Positions 6,756-15,468 of a stretch of 18,930 nucleotides of DNA are shown one piece after another. The stretch lies in NCBI GenBank assembly GCA_002305715.1, contig DBQD01000002.1, forward strand, positions 59,535 through 78,464, written 5' to 3'. A program made the translations under genes and the position numbers. The DNA comes from Proteiniphilum sp. UBA1403 (GTDB taxonomy: Bacteria; Bacteroidota; Bacteroidia; Bacteroidales; Dysgonomonadaceae). Below the pieces are notes generated by a model that searched no databases, was not told the DNA's origin, and worked only from the letters and a program-made list of their open reading frames with translations. The stretch's first letter is position 1. Every line of letters begins with the position of its first letter.

Positions 6756-9065
6756 ATGATACAGAAGATACTCCTTTTTCTACTCTTTTGCGGACAGCTC
6801 ATGCCCCTCCATGCACAAATCTGTGGTACAGTACACGATGCGAACAATGCCCCCATTGAATTTGCCAATGTGGCACTATATCGTAAGTCCGACTCCACAC
6901 TGATAGCTGGTACCATCACAAACAAGGAGGGGTTCTTCTCCCTAAGCAACGATCTGTCGAGCAATTCCTTCCTTCGCATCTCCTTTATCGGATACGAAAC
7001 TAAAGAGGTGGAGGCTGTCGCCAATCAACACATCGAGCTCAAACCCGAAGCAACCGAGCTGGGTGAACTGGTTGTCAACGGAAACATGCCCCGTATTCGG
7101 GTGCGAGACGATGCACTGGTTACAACCGTCGAGAAAACTGTGCTAAGCAAGGCCGGTACTGCCGATGATCTCCTGAAGCGATTGCCTGCCGTATCGGGCG
7201 ACAATGGTGTATACGAGATATTTGGAAAGGGAGCCGCTAAGATCTTTATCAATAACAGGGAGATGCGCGATACTTCGGAGCTCGACCGAATCAGCTCGAC
7301 TGATATCCGAGAAGTGGAGATTGTCTACAACCCTGGTGCACGCTATGATGCCTCCGTGAAGGCAATCATCCGCATTCACACTGTACGCAAGGCGGGAGAT
7401 GGCTTTGGGTTCGATCTGCGCTCTTCTTATTATCAATCAGAGAATACCGACTTACAAGAGCAACTGAACATGAACTATCGCCAGAACGGATGGGATATCT
7501 TTGGTACCCTTAAGTTCGATCGAAACGCCAGATTGCAGGAGAGCAACCTTCGTCAGACAACATATGTTGATACCCTTTGGACACAAGACTACCGGTTTCG
7601 TGTCGATGGCATTTCCAACTCCCTGACTGCTGTAACAGGCATAAACTATGAGTTCTCACCCACACAACAAACGGGGTTAAAATATACCCTCAACACTTTT
7701 CCCGGACTAAACCGCGATAAAAGTCAAACCCATAGCGATGTATTTGCCGATGGTCTGTTCTACGACCGGCTGGTGAGTCGCGATGAACAGAATCAGTATA
7801 TCAAACCCCGTCATCGAATCAACGGTTATTACAATGGCACCTTCGGTAAGCTGACAGTCGATTTCAACGCCGACTTCTATCAAAGCAGCCAGACAACCCG
7901 TTCGAACATCGTCGAAACCAGCGAAGAGAAAGACGATCGCTATATCCAATCCGATAACGATATCTTCAACCGGCTTATTGCCTCCCGAACCATCCTCACG
8001 CATCCGCTGCTTGGAGGAACCTTCTCCGTGGGAAATGAATTTACCCGTACCATTCGCGAAGACAATTACCTGACCAGCAACCCCATAATTCCCTCGTCCG
8101 GTACCGAGATTCACGACCAGAATCTCTCCTTCTTTGCCGATTACAACCGTGCGACACCTATCGGGAATATCACTGCCGGACTTCGTTTCGAAGATGTTTT
8201 TTGGGACTATTATGGTAACGGGGTGCGCAACGATGAGTTGAGCAAGAGCTACTCGCAGTGGTTCCCTGCTTTTAATTACAGCAACCAGTTTGGCAATGTA
8301 CAAATGCAGTTGAGCTACTCGGTGAAGACCATTCGACCCGCCTACTGGCAGATGGGGAGCAACATATTCTACGCCAACCGCTTCACCATGCAGACAGGTA
8401 ATCCATACCTACAACCTGCCACCCTGCATGATATCTCACTGATGAGCTCCTGGCGCTTCCTGCAGCTGGCTGTCTCTTACAACCAGAATAAAAACGCTAT
8501 CATCCAGTGGGCTGAACAGATGGAAGAGAATCCCGCTGTTACCCTTTTGTCCACCATTAATATCAAAGAGTTACCCCGACTCTCCGCCTTCCTCACCGCA
8601 TCACCCAAGTTTGGAATATGGAGTCCCCAAGCAAGCGTTGGTATCTATGCCCAATGGCTTGAGATGGAGATTATGGGTAAACAAGTTACAATGAATCAAC
8701 CCATTGCCGTTGTTACATTGAACAACTCCTTCACGCTTCCCAAAGGATATCTGTTCACGATCGATGGTACTTTCCAGGGCAAAGGAAACGATGAGAACTT
8801 TAAAAGCACCCGCAACCAGTATATCGTATATACAAATATCACCAAATCCTTTTTCGATGATCGGCTCACTCTCATGATCAAGGGGCACGACATCTTTCAC
8901 GGTCGAAAGATGGGCATCTTTGGTTACAACGACCGCCTGGACCTCTACCAGTACTCCGAGTGGGATAGCCGAAGAGTGGAACTTACCGTGCGCTACAAGT
9001 TCAATTCAACCCGAAACCGCTACAAAGGTACCGGTGCCGGAGAAAGCGAAATCAGTCGCATGTAA
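6756..9065 (+). CDS. Outer-membrane beta-barrel protein with carboxypeptidase-like regulatory domain (TonB-receptor-like)
   Basis: A 769-residue protein. Signal peptide 1-20, cleaved at LHA|Q. Residues ~21-97 form a carboxypeptidase-D regulatory-like beta-sandwich (ICGTVHDANNAPIEFANVAL, ending FIGYETKEV), which precedes many Bacteroidota TonB-dependent receptors. Residues ~105-215 are plug-like (KTVLSKAGTADDLLKRLPAVSG; FINNREMRD; VEIVYNPGARYDAS). From ~215 to the end come amphipathic strands typical of the OMP_b-brl_3 family barrel. It lacks the SusC features usually seen in 1000-residue receptors and has no SusD next to it, so it is better seen as a short barrel of the family often linked to metals, peptides or unknown ligands. 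Start chosen at 6756 for the signal peptide. Monocistronic, with a terminator. Confidence 0.88.
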   Translation: MIQKILLFLLFCGQLMPLHAQICGTVHDANNAPIEFANVALYRKSDSTLIAGTITNKEGFFSLSNDLSSNSFLRISFIGYETKEVEAVANQHIELKPEATELGELVVNGNMPRIRVRDDALVTTVEKTVLSKAGTADDLLKRLPAVSGDNGVYEIFGKGAAKIFINNREMRDTSELDRISSTDIREVEIVYNPGARYDASVKAIIRIHTVRKAGDGFGFDLRSSYYQSENTDLQEQLNMNYRQNGWDIFGTLKFDRNARLQESNLRQTTYVDTLWTQDYRFRVDGISNSLTAVTGINYEFSPTQQTGLKYTLNTFPGLNRDKSQTHSDVFADGLFYDRLVSRDEQNQYIKPRHRINGYYNGTFGKLTVDFNADFYQSSQTTRSNIVETSEEKDDRYIQSDNDIFNRLIASRTILTHPLLGGTFSVGNEFTRTIREDNYLTSNPIIPSSGTEIHDQNLSFFADYNRATPIGNITAGLRFEDVFWDYYGNGVRNDELSKSYSQWFPAFNYSNQFGNVQMQLSYSVKTIRPAYWQMGSNIFYANRFTMQTGNPYLQPATLHDISLMSSWRFLQLAVSYNQNKNAIIQWAEQMEENPAVTLLSTINIKELPRLSAFLTASPKFGIWSPQASVGIYAQWLEMEIMGKQVTMNQPIAVVTLNNSFTLPKGYLFTIDGTFQGKGNDENFKSTRNQYIVYTNITKSFFDDRLTLMIKGHDIFHGRKMGIFGYNDRLDLYQYSEWDSRRVELTVRYKFNSTRNRYKGTGAGESEISRM

Positions 9066-9118
9066 ATATCCAATTCAAGTATAAATTCTCATCTAAAGCA
9101 TTAAAACAAACTACAGAA

Positions 9119-9151
9119 GAGGCTTTCTCCCAATTGAGAAAGCCTCCTTTT
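9119..9151. terminator. Terminator after the beta-barrel gene
   Basis: Perfect 11-bp arms GAGGCTTTCTC (9119-9129) and GAGAAAGCCTC (9136-9146) around a 6-nt loop, followed by CTTTT. Located 54 bp after the stop at 9065 and before the convergent gene end at 9244. Confidence 0.85.
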
Positions 9152-9243
9152 GTTGTAATTTGCTGCATCTTGATTTACCTTTGAAGTATAAGCCCTAGAA
9201 TCCGACATATAGAATCCACCTTATAGAGCAAGGGAGAACCAAC

Positions 9244-10401
9244 CTAGTACTTCTGTAAAAAGTTATTCGTCAGATTGGCAATAAAGGTATCCGAATGATT
9301 CGATAGTAGTTTTAAACGCGATGCTATATCTTTGTTATCCAGTAAATTATTATTCTCGTTCATGTTGTTTGCAATAATAATATAAATCATGTTCAAACTT
9401 CCTTTACTGATTATTCCTTGTATATATTTATCCAATAATAGCACAATGGCATCAGCCGATACATTATCAATCGATTGCAATCTGTAGATAATTCTTAATT
9501 TGCTTTCATACAAAGAGTTGTCTATTAGCTTAATAAATCTAAGTTGATGATCTGGTGTACGCAAATAGTCAGTTGGTATAATAGTAAGTGCTTTCCTAGA
9601 AAGTTCCTTTTTGGGAGAAGTGACCATTGAAAAAACCGTAGTGTCAAATTCCGGGAAATAGGAGTTATATTTCTGCAAAATCTCGAGTCCGTAAAAGATT
9701 TGCTCCTCCTCACCATTCAGCAATTTACCAATATACTCTGCATTTAACTTATCTCGAATCAAGCTATCAATAAAAACCTTTGTCTCACCATAAACCGTAT
9801 GCCACAATGTGTAACAGGTGAAAACAGCCTTTTCAATCACATACTCTTTTAAAGCCGGAGATGTGGCCGTTGAAACAGCATCCACATTGAGAAATGCAAA
9901 AAGTTTGTTTTCCCTATTCGTCTCTTCTTTCGGCTGACTATCATCCTCAACAATGAGATCCTCATAATTGAGATCCTTAAAAACCGAAAGGGTATCACTC
10001 AATATCCTGTCCAACCGCTTATAATCCTCCATCTCGAAAGGAGTATGATCTGATTTCGTTAACGATTCATTTTCGTCCAGTTGAATACCCAAATAATTCC
10101 CAATTGCATCCCAGAATATCCATAGCTTGACCATTTTACATACGCCAGTCGTACAAATATCTTTGTGAAAGTACCTACCATACCAACATGTAACACCATT
10201 TTCATCTTGCAGTTCAATGATTGTATTGTCCGACAAGCTATCGCTTGAATTGTGTATGGTATGTGAATATTTTGTTCCCTTCATATTGAGGTAATCAACT
10301 GAAGGGAAGCCGTTTTCCGATGAACTCACAGAGGAGTATTCATATCCACTCATCACAAAAGAGGAGAGTAGGATAAGAATGAATATTTTATATTTTGCCA
10401 T
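9244..10401 (-). CDS. Secreted protein with FMN-binding-like segment and helical (HEAT-like) C-terminus
   Basis: A 385-residue protein. Residues 1-19 are a signal peptide (MAKYKIFILILLSSFVMSG). Residues ~60-210 hold C72, a C83-x4-C88 pair followed by VKLWIFWDAIGNYLGIQLDE, then LTKSDHTPFEMEDYKRLDRILSD, and D174-A-V-S-T-A-T180 followed by a helical stretch (YVIEKAVFTCYTLWHTVYG). The last motif resembles the DxxSGAT site at which FMN is attached to threonine in FMN-binding periplasmic proteins, but the glycine is replaced by threonine. Residues ~215-385 are predicted all-helical, with HEAT-like pairs. The resemblance to FMN-binding domains is my inference from the motif alone; flavinylation may be lost. 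It is followed upstream by a separate helical protein gene in the same direction, 170 bp away. Confidence 0.62.
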   Translation of the reverse strand: MAKYKIFILILLSSFVMSGYEYSSVSSSENGFPSVDYLNMKGTKYSHTIHNSSDSLSDNTIIELQDENGVTCWYGRYFHKDICTTGVCKMVKLWIFWDAIGNYLGIQLDENESLTKSDHTPFEMEDYKRLDRILSDTLSVFKDLNYEDLIVEDDSQPKEETNRENKLFAFLNVDAVSTATSPALKEYVIEKAVFTCYTLWHTVYGETKVFIDSLIRDKLNAEYIGKLLNGEEEQIFYGLEILQKYNSYFPEFDTTVFSMVTSPKKELSRKALTIIPTDYLRTPDHQLRFIKLIDNSLYESKLRIIYRLQSIDNVSADAIVLLLDKYIQGIISKGSLNMIYIIIANNMNENNNLLDNKDIASRLKLLSNHSDTFIANLTNNFLQKY

Positions 10402-10571
10402 TCTGAAGTTAACCCAACCTAAATTAGTTAAAATAGCTGCCTACTTGATTTTTTTAATAGAATTTTTCGCATTGATACATGTAACGTAGGTCAAGTAATT
10501 ATTGTTTGAGACATGAAGAAAAAAAAAGACCTTTAACTTTAACAGCCCAATCATTCCAATGGAGGTACCTG

Positions 10572-11087
10572 TCACTTTTCCCACTCCTTCTTCAATCCAT
10601 TCATCATTTTTTGTATAGCCCGCTTAACTCCTGGCGATAAAGATTCCATGTACATCGAATCGGTCAGGAGTTCAATCTCATGGATCAGATCCGGATGCTT
10701 CTTTGCAATAGCACACATTTGTCTGAACGCATTATGCCGAACAGAAGGCTGATTCCCTGTCTTTTCCCAAAGATTCACGCATAAGTCGAACACCTTACCT
10801 TCCTGATCTTCATTCAGATCCATCTGTTGAACAATGACTAACAACTCCCTTGCATGCCCTTCTCGTTTGGTTGGGATGAGATCAATTATCCTGTCCAGGT
10901 ACCCCCTTAACCGCTCGTCGTTCTGCTCCATGCAATTCTTCACCAACGAAGCAGCCCTCCAGGAATAAGGTTGCCTGTCCGCAATAGCCAATTCTATTAC
11001 CTCCTCAAAATCCTCGGGATGTTCGTTCAAATAGGAAACCATTCCCACTTTGTAAGTGTTTGTGAGGATATACTCCAATTTTGTCAT
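10572..11087 (-). CDS. HEAT-repeat-like helical protein, function unknown
   Basis: A 171-residue soluble protein without a signal peptide. It is made of regular helical pairs (e.g. EHPEDFEEVIELAIADRQPYSWRAASLVKN and PSVRHNAFRQMCAIAKKHPDLIHEIELL) with the spacing of HEAT-like repeats, and has a charged, basic C-terminus. Such small adaptors occur widely in Bacteroidota and are of unknown function; they usually mediate protein contacts. It is encoded in the same direction as the FMN-like secreted protein downstream, but the 170-bp gap argues against tight coupling. Start is ATG 11087. Confidence 0.7.
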   Translation of the reverse strand: MTKLEYILTNTYKVGMVSYLNEHPEDFEEVIELAIADRQPYSWRAASLVKNCMEQNDERLRGYLDRIIDLIPTKREGHARELLVIVQQMDLNEDQEGKVFDLCVNLWEKTGNQPSVRHNAFRQMCAIAKKHPDLIHEIELLTDSMYMESLSPGVKRAIQKMMNGLKKEWEK

Positions 11088-11205
11088 AGTTCAGCTCAGT
11101 ATTTCAACCTTTTATTCTGTTTAACTTGTTTCTAATATAGACGTTTGTGTCTGGTGAAATAATTAACTCAATACATTAAGTAATTATACTCAATATCCTG
11201 TATAA

Positions 11206-11226
11206 CAATACACAATACACAATACA
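11206..11226. repeat. Three tandem copies of CAATACA
   Basis: CAATACA occurs three times in a row without mismatch (11206-11226), in the 180-bp gap between the GH106 stop and the start of the HEAT-like gene. It is followed by a short palindrome TACAC-T-GTGTA (11223-11233). It may be a slippage repeat or part of a weak regulatory site for the HEAT-like gene. Confidence 0.6.
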
Positions 11227-11269
11227 CTGTGTAAGTTTACTTAATATATTTGTAATACCAATCGAATAA

Positions 11270-14200
11270 TCAATCAACAACTCGTTTTGTTTCCAAATAT
11301 ACCGGTCCCAACAAACCATACATTTTCAGGGGCATGTTGGATGCAGGTCCCGCAATCGTCCACGTTTTCCAATCCTTTTCTTCCTGACCCGCATCATACA
11401 CCAACCGATTAAACCAGGTGCTGGTCACTTCCACCCTAAGCTGGTTCACCCCTTGTTTCAAATAATCGGTCACATCAAGCATATAGGGAGAAGTCCAACG
11501 TGTACCCACATCCTTTCCATTCAGTATAACTTTCGCAATGAACTCAACCTCTCCCAGATTCAGTACATACCGGCTCTTTTTATCCAACTTGTCAACTTTC
11601 AGATCTGCTTCGTAAGTAACCGTTCCCGAGAAAGCTTTTCCCTCTTCCGATAGCGGTAGTTCGCACCATGCCTTCAATTCATTGGTTACCAACGGTGACC
11701 CATCAATACCCCAACCTGATGGGAAATAAATTCTCCAGTTGCTATTAGTTATATTCTGTTTGTCGGTCTGTTTGTAGGATGTTGAGGGAGCGACCGCTCT
11801 ATTTTTATGAATAACCACAAAGCAAGAATTCCCAGCCGGAATATCCAACTCCACATCGGTGTACTGATCGCGAATAGTTGCTTTTGCCGAAGCAACCTCG
11901 CCCGACATTGGATCCCAAATCTCTACACCGCCATTCGTCCGAAATGAGACATCCCCCTTGTATCCTTTTTCCGGAGGGGTGGAAAGAAAATAGATATCCG
12001 CCTCATCCGTCTGCCTGTGCAACCATCTCAGATCGGAAGAGCTACAGATAACATCCTGTGGTATGTTCTCTGCTCGTAATGCCGAGTGAACTTCTGCTGA
12101 ATTATATACTTTGCCTTTGCCCAGTATCACACAGTCACTTGTGCCATCACCCCAAAGCTTTTGCACTGCGTTGTTGAATCTCTGCAACGTTTCATTCCCT
12201 CCGCTCAAAGTTGCCAATCCGGAAGGAATATCACCCGCAAGAATAAGCCCCTCTTTCACGAACTCCGCAATCTTCTCCAGTGTCTCAGGCAACATCCGTT
12301 TGCAATCATACAACCACAACACCCGATATTGAATCCCTTCGGGTGTCACCAACATCCCGTTTTTCATCGACAACCTGTTCAACAGGATATCGTGGTTGCA
12401 ATAATCATACGCATACCCCTCTGGGAATGGAAGCAGCTGCGACGGTTTATGGTTCTGCTCATCACCCAAATACATCAACACATCCGACACCGGATTACCC
12501 AATTCCAGCATATAATTACACCTCGCCACATAATTGGTAAATTCAGGCATATGGTACCACCAGGTTTGAAGACGCAGGAACGGTGTACCAATTTTTGAAC
12601 CAAACGATGTGCTGGGCGGTAGGAAATCGGTCCACGGATTGTGCGTATAGGTATGAAAAACCAAATGGGTAACACCCTTTGCAAAATGATCGTCAGCAAT
12701 ATCTTTCAAGAACCGTGGGTGCTCATTCCATGTCAGTTCAAACGAAGTAAACGCCTCTGCTGCCACTCTTTTCTTTCCATACCCCCTTGCCGCAGAAACA
12801 GTTGGTTTCACCGGTTTAAAGTCGATGCTCCCCACATAGGAATCGTCCCTCGGCTGCCAAAACTCACACATAGGGATATCCGCATATTTGTAATACTCCA
12901 GTATATCGCCCGGAAATACATCGCCCGATGCAGTCTCGAATGTCACCTGCAAATTATGATCCTTTGCCAGTGACTTCATCTCTCCAAAGAAGTTTGCCAC
13001 GAGCAGATCGTTCAACGTTACCCGCCAATCTCGCAAAAAACGAGCTGTACTCTCCGGATCACCCACCACATAGCCAAACAATGCGGGAAACATGGAGTGG
13101 AGCGAGTAACGCCATTTTTCATCAAATATCTTGTCTAAACATGTTGTCCATGTTTGCGTCCGGCACTCCCAACTATCCAGCAGCACACCCTGCAGCAGGC
13201 CATCCTTCAGCACACCGTTCTCGCCAATAAGCCTTCCGATATACCCTTCAAAGTTAGCCCTGATACCACTTTTCTCCAGTTTCGTAGCCTCCCAACCTGT
13301 TGCTTCAGGCGGTGCCGGACCATTCTTCAGACCTGTATTCACGTGACCAATCCGTAGAACTGTCCATTTCCCATTTGGTGCTGTCCAATCAAGACGACCC
13401 GATGCATCCATTTTACACGTTAAGTCGATGATATTAGACGGATTAACCCATGCCGTTGGAGTCTGCTTCGGATACGACTCCCGCACAATTCGTCGCAACG
13501 TCCAGGCCGCCTCCGACTCCCAATTTTGTTGGCGTGCGGCCGAATAGAAATTGATGTAGGACAAGTTCATGTCGTGCACATTCCGAATCTCAATCCGGTA
13601 TTTGTCCGTGCTGACCTCCTTGCATGCAATTGTAATTGGTTTATCGTCCTGCCAGTTTGCACTTGGCATCTCCATGTGGGCAATTTGCTGCTTTTCCCCC
13701 GATGCAATCGCATACACCGTCACCGTCACACCCGGATTATAGACCCATGCATGCACGTAGGAGTCGATTGAAGGAAACTCAACCGTCCGCACGATTGTTT
13801 TCTCGGGAAAGGTAACATCCACTGAGGTCGGTTCAAACACCGAAGACGCTATCGTAATTCTCTTCCTGTCCATCAAACAATCGCGCCAATTCAAGTCCGG
13901 TCTATTGCTCGTTATATCTGTTGGTATCAGCCGTTCACCCGTGTCCCCTTCCGGCGTAGGAAACGCAATCACAAACAAATCGTTGTAGTTCTGCCAATCC
14001 TGGTCGCTTCCATTTGCCTGTTTCAGTACAATATCTTTTGCGGACTCGCCCTCCACATCAGTTCTCGAATAGACAAGATGACGCATTGCATTTTCCGGTT
14101 CAATCCAAGGCCCCCCTGCATAGGACCAGCCCGGGCAGTTTTGCATGGTAAACTTTAAGTTCAATCGCCTGCATTCAGTCGCCGTCCATTTCACCAGATC

Positions 14201-14509
14201 ATCCCAATCCTCGCTCAACGACTGAATTTGCGGCGATACCCCCGGCCATTCGCCTCCAAACTGACCATGAAAGAGTTGAATACCCGATATGCCCGCCTCC
14301 GCTATCGCCTCCAGATCGGCAGTGATGCCTTTTTTCGACACATTACCCCCAATAAAATGATACCATGTCTCCGGGTAATAATTCCTATCTGGATTTTTAA
14401 ATTGTCCCTCACTTATTTCACATTGACTTTGCGCATGGATAGTCGCTATATTGCAGATAATCAACATAGAATATAGAAATAGAAATAGGCTATTTTGCGT
14501 CTTCATCAT
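11270..14509 (-). CDS. GH106 family glycoside hydrolase (alpha-L-rhamnosidase type)
   Basis: A 1079-residue secreted enzyme. Signal peptide 1-26 (cleaved at IHA|Q). The N-terminal catalytic TIM-barrel region opens with FKNPDRNYYPETWYHFIGGNVSKKG and shows the family-type segments ISGIQLFHGQFGG (~75-87), NCPGWSYAGGPW (~124-135), an inserted beta-domain (~190-330), LLDSWE448, FETASGDVFPGD with E525, AEAFTSF with E585, and HLVFHTYTHNPW (~615-626). The acidic residues E448, E525 and E585 are candidate catalytic or metal ligands; I cannot assign which from sequence alone. The C-terminus (~975-1079) is a galactose-binding-like beta-sandwich (GTVTYEADLKVDK, LNGKDVGTRWTSPY). GH106 enzymes remove L-rhamnose, often from rhamnogalacturonan, in the periplasm. 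It fits the pectin-related cupin at the left. Length is normal for the family. Start ATG 14509; an in-frame second Met follows directly. Confidence 0.88.
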   Translation of the reverse strand: MMKTQNSLFLFLYSMLIICNIATIHAQSQCEISEGQFKNPDRNYYPETWYHFIGGNVSKKGITADLEAIAEAGISGIQLFHGQFGGEWPGVSPQIQSLSEDWDDLVKWTATECRRLNLKFTMQNCPGWSYAGGPWIEPENAMRHLVYSRTDVEGESAKDIVLKQANGSDQDWQNYNDLFVIAFPTPEGDTGERLIPTDITSNRPDLNWRDCLMDRKRITIASSVFEPTSVDVTFPEKTIVRTVEFPSIDSYVHAWVYNPGVTVTVYAIASGEKQQIAHMEMPSANWQDDKPITIACKEVSTDKYRIEIRNVHDMNLSYINFYSAARQQNWESEAAWTLRRIVRESYPKQTPTAWVNPSNIIDLTCKMDASGRLDWTAPNGKWTVLRIGHVNTGLKNGPAPPEATGWEATKLEKSGIRANFEGYIGRLIGENGVLKDGLLQGVLLDSWECRTQTWTTCLDKIFDEKWRYSLHSMFPALFGYVVGDPESTARFLRDWRVTLNDLLVANFFGEMKSLAKDHNLQVTFETASGDVFPGDILEYYKYADIPMCEFWQPRDDSYVGSIDFKPVKPTVSAARGYGKKRVAAEAFTSFELTWNEHPRFLKDIADDHFAKGVTHLVFHTYTHNPWTDFLPPSTSFGSKIGTPFLRLQTWWYHMPEFTNYVARCNYMLELGNPVSDVLMYLGDEQNHKPSQLLPFPEGYAYDYCNHDILLNRLSMKNGMLVTPEGIQYRVLWLYDCKRMLPETLEKIAEFVKEGLILAGDIPSGLATLSGGNETLQRFNNAVQKLWGDGTSDCVILGKGKVYNSAEVHSALRAENIPQDVICSSSDLRWLHRQTDEADIYFLSTPPEKGYKGDVSFRTNGGVEIWDPMSGEVASAKATIRDQYTDVELDIPAGNSCFVVIHKNRAVAPSTSYKQTDKQNITNSNWRIYFPSGWGIDGSPLVTNELKAWCELPLSEEGKAFSGTVTYEADLKVDKLDKKSRYVLNLGEVEFIAKVILNGKDVGTRWTSPYMLDVTDYLKQGVNQLRVEVTSTWFNRLVYDAGQEEKDWKTWTIAGPASNMPLKMYGLLGPVYLETKRVVD

Positions 14510-14637
14510 CGAACAGAATTAGGATAGACAATACAACGGTATATTTATAAAGGTAGTTAATTTTTCTGGAATTGCAGCTTTTTTTACCTCATTTTTTTAC
14601 TGGTGATTCAATAAAACTTCTCCGTTTCTTCCCTATC

Positions 14638-14692
14638 TTTCCCTTATATCTCCTCTGTTAATTTATAAGCGAAATATAAGGGAAATATAAGG
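14638..14692. promoter_or_regulatory. 11-bp tandem repeats plus long inverted repeat upstream of the GH106 gene
   Basis: GAAATATAAGG occurs twice in tandem (14671-14681, 14682-14692), preceded by a degenerate third copy AATTTATAAGC (14660-14670): a period of 11 bp, close to one helical turn. The first half also forms a 12-bp perfect inverted repeat TTTCCCTTATAT (14638-14649) / ATATAAGGGAAA (14674-14685). It lies 129-183 bp upstream of the GH106 start, between it and the insertion-sequence scar. The helical phasing suggests an operator for cooperative binding by a regulator, but this is inference; another reading is the residue of an insertion-sequence end. Confidence 0.4.
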
Positions 14693-14784
14693 ATGAACCA
14701 GAGTAGGTCCAGAGAATGTGCCTTGTAAGATTTGAGGAAAACGCAAGAAAACAACGAAGTCTCACTAGTTCGGTAAATATTCAA

Positions 14785-15204
14785 TTAACTAATTACTATT
14801 ATTTTCGAATGATACTTGTTGTCTAAGATTCGGGGGTAATTATAGTATTCCTGGCGGATCTTCATCACGTAATTGTAAACTGTTTTTGCAGATACCTCAG
14901 GAAATGAAGGATAGCGCTCTTTTAACCAGTCGTGCATCTGTGCAGCAGGTGTATCCTGAAACAGGTTAAGACGATCTACAATAAAACTTTTGTAAGGGTC
15001 AAGAGTGCAGTTGCGGGTACTTATGCTCTCGGAATACTTTTGAAACTCGCCTGAGTCCATGTCCAGGAACTTTTTTACTGTTCTAAAGTTTATGCCAAGA
15101 TGAACGGCGATCCATCGCAGCGATTTGTGCTGCACGTGATAGAGTTTGTGAATGGTGTCATGCATAATGTAACGGTCCAATGATTTTTTATCCTTCTCTG
15201 TCAT
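14785..15204 (-). mobile_element. istA: Truncated IS21-family transposase (IstA N-terminus)
   Basis: A 139-residue frame with the N-terminal helix-turn-helix of IS21 IstA proteins (YHVQHKSLRWIAVHLGINFRTVKKFL, ~22-47) and the next conserved part (QDTPAAQMHDWLKERYP, ~83-99; VSAKTVYNYVMKIRQEY, ~104-120). The usual protein is about 400-550 residues with a DDE catalytic core, which is missing; after IRQEY the sequence turns into unrelated residues (YNYPRILDNKYHSK...) and stops. No istB follows. So this is a 5' remnant of an IS21 element, probably deleted on its downstream side, with its left-end repeats still present upstream. Not able to transpose. Confidence 0.8.
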
Positions 15205-15267
15205 AATGCCTTTGCTTTAAAAATTATGACTCAAAGGTGGAATTAATTTATTAAAAACGATGTATCG

Positions 15268-15356
15268 TTGTTACCGTTTTTGCTGCATCATTGTTACCAT
15301 TTTTGTTGTACTCTTGTTTCCATTTTCGCTGCACTGTGATTACCGATTTTGTTGTA
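15268..15356. repeat. Four 20-bp repeats at exact 23-bp spacing (IS21-type terminal repeats)
   Basis: Copies of TTGTTACCRTTTTTGYTGYA start at 15268, 15291, 15314 and 15337, each exactly 23 bp after the last. Copy 1 TTGTTACCGTTTTTGCTGCA, copy 2 TTGTTACCATTTTTGTTGTA, copy 3 TTGTTTCCATTTTCGCTGCA, copy 4 TGATTACCGATTTTGTTGTA. A possible weaker fifth copy follows near 15360. IS21 elements carry several such repeats at their ends as transposase binding sites, and these lie just upstream of the istA fragment, as expected. The three-base spacers exclude a CRISPR. Confidence 0.8.
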
Positions 15357-15392
15357 TTTCTAATTTCTTGTTACATCTAGTATTGGGAGTGG

Positions 15393-15468
15393 CTAATCAA
15401 AAATCTGTCCGACATCATAACATTGTATACATAAATAACTAATTTAGCAGTCTAATCAAAGACTGTCC
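15393..15468. repeat. Imperfect direct repeat CTAATCAAA..CTGTCC
   Basis: CTAATCAAAAATCTGTCC (15393-15410) and CTAATCAAAGACTGTCC (15452-15468) share all but the central bases and lie 59 bp apart, between the two insertion-sequence scars. The second copy overlaps the stop of the IS66-type fragment and contains AGACTGTCC, which recurs at 18559-18567. They may be ends of a lost or invading element. Confidence 0.45.

Noticed and set aside
6644..7024. 126-codon minus-strand frame
   Set aside because: Overlaps the start of the beta-barrel gene in antisense and has no conserved feature.
7707..8303. 198-codon open frame on the minus strand
   Set aside because: Antisense to the middle of the beta-barrel gene; no recognisable domain and no spacing that suggests a gene.
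6756..9065. SusC-type receptor of a polysaccharide utilisation locus
   Set aside because: At 769 residues it is too short, its barrel resembles the OMP_b-brl_3 family, and no SusD gene follows.
12161..12598. 145-codon open frame on the plus strand, with several others across 12111-13357
   Set aside because: They lie opposite the GH106 gene, have odd residue use (many H, Q, P), no signal or motif, and are explained by the codon bias of the real gene.
15268..15356. CRISPR array
   Set aside because: The repeats are periodic, but spacers are only three bases long and no cas genes are present; they fit IS21 terminal repeats.
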